Below, piece by piece: positions 7,753-14,969 of a DNA stretch of 64,000 bases (positions are counted from its first letter, which is position 1; every line of letters begins with the position of its first letter). The notes beneath the pieces are model-generated. The model was not told where the DNA came from. It did no database searches and saw only the letters and a list, made by a program, of their open reading frames with translations. The DNA lies in NCBI GenBank assembly GCA_040220135.1, contig JAVJTT010000013.1:372001-436000 (forward strand). The letters run 5' to 3'. Source of the DNA: CAJXMH01 sp040220135 (GTDB lineage: Bacteria > Bacteroidota > Bacteroidia > Flavobacteriales_E > Vicingaceae). Both the position numbers and the translations under genes were made by a program.

Positions 7753-10344
7753 TTAATTATTTTGATCGATGTCTTTCAATAACTGTTCCAAACTATTTTC
7801 GTCGGCAATTAACACTTGCCGCGCTTTACTGCCTTCAAACTGTCCAATAATGCCCGCTGCCTCTAATTGGTCAATGATTCGTCCTGCCCGGTTATACCCC
7901 AGTTTAAGTCGGCGCTGTAGGAGGGAGGCAGAACCCTGCTGATGCTGCACAATCACTCGAGCTGCATCTTCAAAAAGCGCATCTCGCTCTGCTAAGTCAA
8001 CTTCTCCAGCTGCCTTGCTGTCCTCATCTACATATTCAGGTAGCAAGTGTGCATCTGGATAAGCTCGTTGACTACCAATAAACTCAGTAAGCTCTTCTAC
8101 CTCAGGGGTATCTACAAAGGCACACTGTAAACGAATTAAATCGCTTCCGGTGGATAATAACATATCTCCACGTCCTATCAATTGTTCTGCTCCACCTGAA
8201 TCTAGAATTGTACGAGAATCAATTCCCGAGGTAACACGGAAAGCTATTCTCGCCGGGAAGTTAGCTTTAATGGAACCGGTAATTATATTGGTAGAGGGGC
8301 GCTGGGTAGCAATGATCAAGTGTATGCCAATGGCTCTTGCCAATTGTGCCAAACGAGCAATGGGTTGCTCTACTTCTTTTCCAGCCGTCATAATCAAGTC
8401 GGCGAACTCATCTATAACTAAAACAATGTAAGGTAAATACTTGTGGCCATTTTCCGGATTCAACTTTCGAGCAATAAATTTGGCATTGTACTCTTTAATG
8501 TTCCTCACATAAGCTGCCTTTAGGAGCTCATAACGCTCATCCATTTCAATACATAACGAATTTAAGGTATTTATTACCTTTTGATTGTCAGTAATAATAG
8601 CCTCTTCTGAGTCAGGCAGCTTTGCTAAAAAGTGGCGCTCAATTTTATTAAAAAGGGTTAGCTCTACCTTTTTGGGATCTACCAATACAAACTTAAGTTG
8701 AGCCGGATGCTTTTTGTAAAGTAAAGATGTTAGTACCGCATTTAAACCTACGGATTTACCTTGACCCGTAGCACCTGCCATAAGCAGATGAGGCATTTTG
8801 GCTAGATCAAACACAAAAGTTTCATTCGAAATGGTTTTACCTAAAGCAACTGGAAGGTCATGTTTCGCATTTTGAAACTTATCCGTTGCTATCACGGTTC
8901 GCATGGAAACAATGTCAGGGTTTTGATTTGGCACTTCAATACCAATGGTTCCTTTACCGGGAATTGGAGCAATAATTCGAATTCCCAAGGCGGCTAAGCT
9001 TAAAGCAATGTCATCTTCTAAGTTTTTAATCTTCGAAATTCGCACTCCCGGAGCCGGAATAATTTCATAAAGGGTAACCGTAGGCCCAATTGTGGCCTTT
9101 ATGGTTTGAATTTTAATATTATAATTCTCAAGGGTATTAACAATTCGGTTTTTGTTTTCTTCTAACTCCTCCTTGTCAACTTTAATTTCTCCATCACCAT
9201 GGTCTTGCAAAAGATCAATGCCGGGCATTTGGTAATTGGATAGGTCGAGTTTAGGGTCGTATTCGCCAAACTCTTTTACTTTCTCGTTTACTTCTGAGTC
9301 GGAAAGTTTTTCTTCTTTTTCAGTTGTTTCTTCAATTTCTAATGAAACATCTTCATCTTCCTTTAGCTCTTCTTTCGGTCTGCTATCTTCTGCCTCTAGC
9401 GGAATGGATTTGTTTCCTTCTTCTTCTGTTTCTACTGAAGGATCACTTTCTTTTCGCTCAGGTTCTTGATCTATTTCTTCTTCCTTTTCTAAGTCTTCTT
9501 CGATCTCCTCCTCACCTTTGTCTTGAGAGCTTACATCTTCTGCTTCTTCTTCAATTGAAGTAGTATTTTCTATAGAGTCGGGAGATTTACTTTCGTTTTC
9601 AAATGAGTCGGATTCGATTTCATTGGTTTGATTATCAGTGCTAAATTCATTTTTACTTGAAGTTTTCTTAAAAATACCTTTAAGGTGTTCGCCAAGGTTC
9701 AAAGAAGCAATTAAAAAGGCAAAAAGCACGAAGAAAATAAGAATTCCTGTTCCTACGCTTCCTAGCAAACTACTCAAGAAGTAGTTCATTTCATAACCGG
9801 CGGCACCTCCTAAAAAATAAAGGTCATCTTTAAAAAAGTAACCAAAGAAAAGAGCAAACCAAAACAAGAAAAAGACACTAATTCGAATTGATCGCCACAA
9901 AGGCAGCAGACTAATTTTAAAAAGAATTCGAAAACCGAATAGAAAGAAGAGACCCACAAAAAAGAAGGAAGCAATTCCAAACCACTGGTAAATAAAAAGG
10001 TGAGATAAGCTGGCGCCTAATTTTCCTAACCAATTCTCGGCACTGATATCAGCATTCATCATAAACTCCCAAAAAGGAAGTTCTACTTTACTTTGGTCTA
10101 TTTTCCAAGTAAAAAGAAATGACGTAAAAGCGATGAGTAGGTAAGCAGAAAATAGAATTAATAGAAGTCCGCTTATTTGCTTGGTTTTTTCATTGGAGAA
10201 AAAATCCTGTAGCTGTTGAAAACTCTTTTTGAATTTAGAAAGGTTAACAGACTTCCGACTCCCCTTAGCCGGGCTTTTCTTCTTTTTTTTAGAAGCTTTC
10301 TTTGTTTCTTCTGTATCGCCTGATTTAAAACGGTTCTGAGTCAT
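7753..10344 (-). CDS. ftsK: DNA translocase FtsK
   Basis: The 863-residue protein pumps DNA at the division septum so that chromosome dimers are resolved. After a basic N-terminus (KKASKKKKKSPAKGS) come four to five membrane segments up to about residue 215, then a ~150-residue linker extremely rich in Glu and Ser. The RecA-like motor follows, with Walker A GATGQGKS near residue 523, Walker B YIVLVIDEFADL and the RPSTNIITGSIKANFPARIAF segment. The C-terminal winged-helix gamma domain (SASLLQRRLKLGYNRAGRI) reads KOPS-type polar sequences. The length is typical of Bacteroidota FtsK. The -7 box overlaps the preceding terminator. Confidence 0.96.
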   Translation of the reverse strand: MTQNRFKSGDTEETKKASKKKKKSPAKGSRKSVNLSKFKKSFQQLQDFFSNEKTKQISGLLLILFSAYLLIAFTSFLFTWKIDQSKVELPFWEFMMNADISAENWLGKLGASLSHLFIYQWFGIASFFFVGLFFLFGFRILFKISLLPLWRSIRISVFFLFWFALFFGYFFKDDLYFLGGAAGYEMNYFLSSLLGSVGTGILIFFVLFAFLIASLNLGEHLKGIFKKTSSKNEFSTDNQTNEIESDSFENESKSPDSIENTTSIEEEAEDVSSQDKGEEEIEEDLEKEEEIDQEPERKESDPSVETEEEGNKSIPLEAEDSRPKEELKEDEDVSLEIEETTEKEEKLSDSEVNEKVKEFGEYDPKLDLSNYQMPGIDLLQDHGDGEIKVDKEELEENKNRIVNTLENYNIKIQTIKATIGPTVTLYEIIPAPGVRISKIKNLEDDIALSLAALGIRIIAPIPGKGTIGIEVPNQNPDIVSMRTVIATDKFQNAKHDLPVALGKTISNETFVFDLAKMPHLLMAGATGQGKSVGLNAVLTSLLYKKHPAQLKFVLVDPKKVELTLFNKIERHFLAKLPDSEEAIITDNQKVINTLNSLCIEMDERYELLKAAYVRNIKEYNAKFIARKLNPENGHKYLPYIVLVIDEFADLIMTAGKEVEQPIARLAQLARAIGIHLIIATQRPSTNIITGSIKANFPARIAFRVTSGIDSRTILDSGGAEQLIGRGDMLLSTGSDLIRLQCAFVDTPEVEELTEFIGSQRAYPDAHLLPEYVDEDSKAAGEVDLAERDALFEDAARVIVQHQQGSASLLQRRLKLGYNRAGRIIDQLEAAGIIGQFEGSKARQVLIADENSLEQLLKDIDQNN

Positions 10345-10376
10345 TCAATAAGAGCCATTAGGGTTTGGCTAAGGTA

Positions 10377-10384
10377 CAAAAGTA
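10377..10384 (-). promoter_or_regulatory. ftsK -7 box (TACTTTTG, minus strand)
   Basis: It matches TAnnTTTG on the minus strand, 32 bases before the ftsK ATG. It directly abuts the right-hand terminator stem, so the T-rich tract after the hairpin is also the promoter element. Confidence 0.6.
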
Positions 10385-10416
10385 AAGCCGTTTCCTGCGG
10401 CTCAGAAAACGGCTTT
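10377..10416 (-). terminator. Terminator of the DUF4412 operon, fused to the ftsK promoter
   Basis: A perfect 10-bp stem pairs 10407-10416 with 10384-10393 around a 13-base loop, and is followed on the minus strand by ACTTTTG. It lies between the DUF4412 stop and ftsK. Confidence 0.75.
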
Positions 10417-10440
10417 ATAAAGTTTTAAACAACGGATTGC

Positions 10441-11091
10441 TTACATTCCGCCTCCCCCTTGCATAATCTGCTGCAACTCTTCTTGTGTCTTCAATGAATA
10501 ATCAGAAGGCACTTCCATTTTTATTTTCTTCACTTTCTTTTTTTCAACCTTCGTTACGGTGGTAATCATGGTAAACATTTCTTGACTTATCTCCATTTTC
10601 ATAGGAAAGCCTTTCACTTGATTTACATTACCAACTTTAGCGCCCGGAAGTTCTTCGGTGTAATATACTATTGCTTCACTGCCGTCCTCTCCGGTAACAA
10701 TGGCTTTTTTACACTCATAACCGGCAATTTCCTGTGTTTCATCGGTGTATTCAATTTCTACATCCACTTCTTCTTGTTGTTTTTCAACATCTTCTGCGGT
10801 GGTTTTTAAGGCTATTTTGTTACCCATCATATCCATCAACGTCATTGTTTCGCCTGTTTCATTGTTGCTAATTACAATAGTTTCAGAACCCATTGGATTT
10901 GGCTGGGTGGTTTTAGCCATTCCGTCTTTCACTTCAACGGTCATCTCGCTCGGAAGCATAGACTCCATTGCTTTCATTTGATCATTCATGTCATCGTAAG
11001 AGATTTCGTATTGAATGACACCTTCGAAGTCTTTTTGGGCAAAGGTGATAACGCTAAATAGCAGCGCAAAGGTTAAGGTTAATGTTCTCAT
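10441..11091 (-). CDS. Secreted DUF4412-type protein
   Basis: The 216-residue protein has a signal peptide (MRTLTLTFALLFSVITFA) and starts its mature part with KDFEGVIQYEISY, the usual DUF4412/GLPGLI-like opening. The centre carries GYECKKAIVTGEDGSEAIVYYT, where a conserved Cys follows IAGYE. The tail is Lys-rich then QEELQQIMQGGGGM. Methionine content is very high. These proteins are small periplasmic or surface beta-rich proteins with no known activity. A related protein lies 51 bases upstream on the same strand, so the two are probably co-transcribed. The family call is good. Confidence 0.75.
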   Translation of the reverse strand: MRTLTLTFALLFSVITFAQKDFEGVIQYEISYDDMNDQMKAMESMLPSEMTVEVKDGMAKTTQPNPMGSETIVISNNETGETMTLMDMMGNKIALKTTAEDVEKQQEEVDVEIEYTDETQEIAGYECKKAIVTGEDGSEAIVYYTEELPGAKVGNVNQVKGFPMKMEISQEMFTMITTVTKVEKKKVKKIKMEVPSDYSLKTQEELQQIMQGGGGM

Positions 11092-11142
11092 TTTTGTTGT
11101 TTTTAGTTAAGTTGTGAAATTAAGCAAAGCTTGTGCCAAGAA

Positions 11143-11853
11143 CTACTTTACTTTGGCAAAAATAGCTTCTAATTCGCCATTGAGTTTGTCGGCACTTACA
11201 ATTTCGTAGTCATCTTCAAGTTTAAGACTAGATGCTTCCACCTCTATTTCTTCCACTTTTTCAGCGATAAAGCGCATGTGTGTTTGGTAGTTGATCATTT
11301 CATACTCCATTAACACGCCATCTATTTCGTGGAAAGGGCTGTGACGGTTGGGGTTTTTGATTTTAATTTGGTCGGTGTAGTAGAGTCTGAATTGCCATGC
11401 ACTATCTCCTCGAAAGTTTACAATTGCTTCTTTGCAATCGTAACCTGCTACCGTTTTTGTGTTGCCGGTTTTGGTGATTTTAAAGTCATTAAAGTGTGGA
11501 TTAATTTTAATGATGTCTGACTGACTTAGGTTGCTCGCATACTTTTTGTTGAGCATTTTAACAGAGTGAACCAATTCTTCTTGGTCGTCATTGCAAATAA
11601 TAGAAGTTCGAAATAAGCCCATACCTGCCGTAATATCGCTTCTAAACTCTCCATTAGCAAAACTGGTTTTCATTTCTTTTGGCATTAACTCCAGCATGTA
11701 GTTGTCTTTTGCAATGGCAGGATAATCTATTCGATAATGAATTACCCCTTCATTAACTCCTTGATTGAAAATTATATTCTCACAAGAAGTGAGCATAACC
11801 AAGTCAGTAAAGCCCAATGCAATGAATGAAAGAAGCTGGTTAGTTTTATGCAT
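11143..11853 (-). CDS. Probable lipoprotein related to the DUF4412 neighbour
   Basis: The 236-residue protein opens with a hydrophobic stretch ending in a lipobox-like LTSC (Cys24), so it is probably lipid-anchored. The mature part starts GVIHYRIDYPA, matching GVIQYEISYDD of the downstream protein, and its middle has VAGYDCKEAIVNF aligned with IAGYECKKAIV. The spacing of these blocks is similar, so the two are diverged tandem paralogues. Function unknown. A -7 box (11897-11904) and an 8-bp leader hairpin precede it. Confidence 0.7.
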   Translation of the reverse strand: MHKTNQLLSFIALGFTDLVMLTSCENIIFNQGVNEGVIHYRIDYPAIAKDNYMLELMPKEMKTSFANGEFRSDITAGMGLFRTSIICNDDQEELVHSVKMLNKKYASNLSQSDIIKINPHFNDFKITKTGNTKTVAGYDCKEAIVNFRGDSAWQFRLYYTDQIKIKNPNRHSPFHEIDGVLMEYEMINYQTHMRFIAEKVEEIEVEASSLKLEDDYEIVSADKLNGELEAIFAKVK

Positions 11854-11867
11854 GATGACATTTGGTT

Positions 11868-11892
11868 TTAACCTTCCTAATTAAAAGGTTAA
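11868..11892 (-). promoter_or_regulatory. Leader hairpin before the DUF4412-like lipoprotein
   Basis: Arms TTAACCTT (11868-11875) and AAGGTTAA (11885-11892) with a 9-base loop lie between the minus-strand -7 box and the start codon, hence in the predicted 5' leader. Possible mRNA stabiliser or operator; no further evidence. Confidence 0.35.
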
Positions 11893-11896
11893 AGGA

Positions 11897-11904
11897 CAAA
11901 GATA
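11897..11904 (-). promoter_or_regulatory. -7 box (TATCTTTG) for the DUF4412-like pair
   Basis: It matches TAnnTTTG on the minus strand, 43 bases before the start codon at 11853. Confidence 0.5.
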
Positions 11905-11940
11905 TAAACATTCCTATTACTTTCGATTAAAAGTAGTTTC

Positions 11941-11958
11941 AATCTGATTAATCAGATT
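11941..11958. promoter_or_regulatory. 18-bp perfect palindrome, candidate operator
   Basis: AATCTGATTAATCAGATT is a perfect inverted repeat with no spacer. It lies in the divergent region between the DUF4412-like operon and arginase-argS, between the two opposing -7 boxes, so a dimeric regulator bound here could affect either direction. Confidence 0.5.
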
Positions 11959-12028
11959 ATTTCTACGACAAAAGATTTGGGATAAAGATATTGTTAACCC
12001 TATTATCGGCCTCCCTTTTAACTTTCTT

Positions 12029-12036
12029 TACTTTTG
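12029..12036 (+). promoter_or_regulatory. -7 box (TACTTTTG) for arginase-argS
   Basis: It matches TAnnTTTG and gives a leader of about 30 bases to the ATG at 12071. Confidence 0.55.
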
Positions 12037-12070
12037 CAGGCTCTAGTAAATTGATATTTGAAAGCAGTAT

Positions 12071-13036
12071 ATGAAACAGTTAAGATTAATTGAAAATAGG
12101 TCAGAAATTGGTGCCGGAACCAGAGGGGCTAGTTTAGGGATAGATGCGTTAAAAGTAGCTTCATTAAATCAAAAGAGTGATTTTTTCAGCCGATATTCAA
12201 GCTTTAAGGTTAAAGACCGCAATGAATTGCTTTTTCAATCAGTTAAAACTCCTACTGCCATTCGAATAGAAGGTATTCGAGAGGTTTATGAAAACGTTGC
12301 AAAAGCGGTGAAAGAAGTGTTGCAAGATCAGGATTTTCCGCTGGTATTGGCAGCCGATCATGCTTCTGCGGGTGGAACTATTGCCGGGATTAAAATGGCA
12401 CATCCTGATAAGCGTTTGGGTGTAATTTGGATTGACGCTCATGGAGATTTACATTCTCCTTACACTTCACCAACAGGAAATGTGCATGGCATGCCGCTGG
12501 CCACTGCTTTAAGCGAAGACAATTTGGCCAATAAGGTGAAAGAACCTTCAGAAGAGGCCTTAGTTCACTGGACAGCCATGAAAGAGTTAGGTGGAGTAGC
12601 GCCAAAAATTGAAGCAGAAGATTTGATCTTTTTTGGTGTTCGAGATACGGAAAGTCCCGAAGATTTATTAATGAAAACCAAAGGGATTAAAAATTTTACT
12701 GTAGCAGAATGCCGTAAAAAAGGTTTGCAAGCAGCGGTGAAAGAAGCACTTCAGCAATTGTCCGATTGTGATATGCTCTACATTTCTTTTGATGTTGACA
12801 GTATGGACAGTGAAAAGGTTTCAAAAGGAACCGGTACACCAGTGCCTAATGGATTTTTGCCAGAAGAAGCATTGACAATTATTAAAGCTCTTTTAGAAAG
12901 CAAGAAAGTCTGTTGCTTTGAGCTAGTAGAAGTGAACCCCACCCTTGATAACAAGGCAAATACCATGGCTGAAACGGCTTTTGAAATACTAAACGAAACG
13001 GCAGTCGCCATTGAAAAGCAAATTGACAATGAGTAA
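12071..13036 (+). CDS. Arginase-family ureohydrolase
   Basis: The 321-residue protein has the ureohydrolase fold with the dinuclear manganese ligands in place: His97 in AADHASAGG, Asp122/His124/Asp126 in IDAHGDLH, and Asp241/Asp243 in SFDVDSMD. The tail VPNGFLPEEAL and VEVNPTLD are also conserved. The likely reaction is arginine to ornithine and urea, though agmatinase or formimidoylglutamase activity cannot be excluded from sequence alone. The first site reads ADHA rather than the common GDHS. The gene overlaps argS by eight bases, so arginine breakdown and arginyl-tRNA charging are translationally linked. Confidence 0.88.
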   Translation: MKQLRLIENRSEIGAGTRGASLGIDALKVASLNQKSDFFSRYSSFKVKDRNELLFQSVKTPTAIRIEGIREVYENVAKAVKEVLQDQDFPLVLAADHASAGGTIAGIKMAHPDKRLGVIWIDAHGDLHSPYTSPTGNVHGMPLATALSEDNLANKVKEPSEEALVHWTAMKELGGVAPKIEAEDLIFFGVRDTESPEDLLMKTKGIKNFTVAECRKKGLQAAVKEALQQLSDCDMLYISFDVDSMDSEKVSKGTGTPVPNGFLPEEALTIIKALLESKKVCCFELVEVNPTLDNKANTMAETAFEILNETAVAIEKQIDNE

Positions 13037-14816
13037 GTTAAATGAGCTGCTTGTAAAAGCACTTGTTCCCATTTTTGAAGAACAGTTTGGACAAGCTATT
13101 GAGAAGAAGCAAATTCAGTTACAAGCAACCCGAAAAGATTTTGTAGGAGACATTACCGTGGTTGTTTTTCCTTTGTTGCGTTGGTCAAAAAAATCGCCGG
13201 AAGAAACTGGAGAAATCTTGGGAAAAGCTTTAACTGAGCATTCAGAATTAGTGCGTGACTTTAATGTAGTGAAAGGCTTTTTGAATTTGGTAATAGACCA
13301 GGCTTATTGGCTTCACTTTTTCAAGGAAAAAACTAGCACAGCTAGTTTTGGATTTGCTCCACCTAAGAGCAAAGGCAGAAAAATGGTTGAATATGCATCT
13401 CCTAACACCAATAAACCCCTGCACCTAGGGCATCTGAGAAATATTTTTCTCGGCCACTCATTAGCGGAGATTTTAAAAGCAAATGGACATGAGGTTTTTA
13501 AAGTTCAGATCATCAACGACCGAGGAATCCATATTTGTAAATCCATGTTGGCCTGGCTGAAATTTGGGGAGGGTCAAAACCCTCAAAGTGTCAACATCAA
13601 AGGAGATCACTTAGTCGGAAAGTATTATGTAGAGTTTGATAAGCATTTTAAGAAGCAGGTAGCTGAATTGATGAAGGAAGGAAAGACCGAAGAGGAGGCT
13701 AAAAAAGAAGCACCTATTCAATTGGAAGCGCAAGAAATGCTTCGCAAATGGGAAGAAGGCGATGAAGAAGTACGCGCACTTTGGGCTAAAATGAATGGCT
13801 GGGTTTATCAAGGTTTTGAAAAAACGTATCAAACTATTGGTACCTCGTTCGATAAGCTTTATTATGAATCTGATACTTTTTTATTAGGAAAAGAAATAGT
13901 GCTCAAGCACGAAAAATCAACTTTGCTTTACCGGAAAGAAGATAATTCTATTTGGGCTGATTTAAGCGCCGAAAAATTAGATGATAAATTGCTATTGCGC
14001 TCTGATGGGACTTCGGTTTATATGACACAAGACATTGGTACAGCAGTAAAACGAGAAGAGGAGTATAGCTGTGAAAATTATTTTTATGTAGTCGGTAACG
14101 AACAGGACTATCACTTTAAAGTATTGGCGATTCTACTGCAAAAAATGGGATACTCTTGGGCCAATGGAATTGAACACTTATCCTATGGAATGGTGGACTT
14201 ACCAAGTGGCAAAATGAAATCTAGAGAAGGTACCGTGGTAGATGCTGATGATTTGATGGAAGAAATGAAGCAAACTGCTGCTGACATTTCCCAAGACCTT
14301 GGAAAGGTAGATTCCTTATCGGAAAAAGAAAAGAATGAACTGTTTCATACGATTGGAATGGGGGCTTTAAAATATTTTATTTTAAAGGTAGACCCCAAAA
14401 AGCGCATGCTTTTTGACCCTCAAGAATCGGTTGATTTTAACGGACATACCGGACCCTTTATCCAATATGCACATGCTAGAATTCAATCTATTGTAAGAAA
14501 AGCAGGAAGAGGAGAGTGGAGTGCTTTTTCTACAGGAATTGAAGTTCAGAAAGAAGACATAGAGTTAATTAAAGCACTGCATGATTTTCCGACGGTGGTA
14601 GAAGAAGCAGGATTGCAGAAAAGCCCCGCATTGATTGCCAATTACGTTTTTGAATTGGTAAAAGCTTTCAATCACTTCTACCAAAATACACCACCCATTA
14701 TTAAAGAAGAAAATCTTGCCATTAAAAACTTCCGTCTGTGTTTATCTGAAAAGGTGGGCCAAGTAATTCAACAAGGGATGAGGTTGTTGGGTATAAATGT
14801 ACCAGATCGAATGTGA
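13029..14816 (+). CDS. argS: Arginyl-tRNA synthetase
   Basis: Start chosen at ATG 13029 (595 residues, MSKLNELLVKALVP), which overlaps the arginase stop by eight bases; an in-frame ATG six codons earlier is buried in arginase. The enzyme attaches arginine to tRNA-Arg in the cytosol. The N-terminal Arg-tRNA-synthetase additional domain is followed by the HIGH-type motif HLGHLRN in ASPNTNKPLHLGH near residue 133. The KMSKS-equivalent is KMKSREGTV, followed by DADDLM. The class Ia anticodon-binding helical domain (FIQYAHARIQSI onward) ends the protein. Length is normal. Identification is secure. Confidence 0.97.
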   Translation: MSKLNELLVKALVPIFEEQFGQAIEKKQIQLQATRKDFVGDITVVVFPLLRWSKKSPEETGEILGKALTEHSELVRDFNVVKGFLNLVIDQAYWLHFFKEKTSTASFGFAPPKSKGRKMVEYASPNTNKPLHLGHLRNIFLGHSLAEILKANGHEVFKVQIINDRGIHICKSMLAWLKFGEGQNPQSVNIKGDHLVGKYYVEFDKHFKKQVAELMKEGKTEEEAKKEAPIQLEAQEMLRKWEEGDEEVRALWAKMNGWVYQGFEKTYQTIGTSFDKLYYESDTFLLGKEIVLKHEKSTLLYRKEDNSIWADLSAEKLDDKLLLRSDGTSVYMTQDIGTAVKREEEYSCENYFYVVGNEQDYHFKVLAILLQKMGYSWANGIEHLSYGMVDLPSGKMKSREGTVVDADDLMEEMKQTAADISQDLGKVDSLSEKEKNELFHTIGMGALKYFILKVDPKKRMLFDPQESVDFNGHTGPFIQYAHARIQSIVRKAGRGEWSAFSTGIEVQKEDIELIKALHDFPTVVEEAGLQKSPALIANYVFELVKAFNHFYQNTPPIIKEENLAIKNFRLCLSEKVGQVIQQGMRLLGINVPDRM

Positions 14817-14969
14817 TAAATTTCTTCTTTTATAGATGTTAAAGTGACTTAACACTTTTTAACCCCTGAGAGCTCCCTTCATGGAAGGCATTCAAAGTTA
14901 AGTGGGTGTAATTCAGAAACTAATCGTAATAATCCTTGTTTACATAATTGAATCAATAAACAAGGAATA

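Noticed and set aside
9324..9563. Plus-strand leucine-rich reading frame
   Set aside because: It is the antisense shadow of the Glu/Ser-rich FtsK linker, with no start signal or promoter.
14830..14865. Terminator after argS
   Set aside because: Only a five-base stem GTTAA/TTAAC with ACTTTTT is visible, too weak to list.
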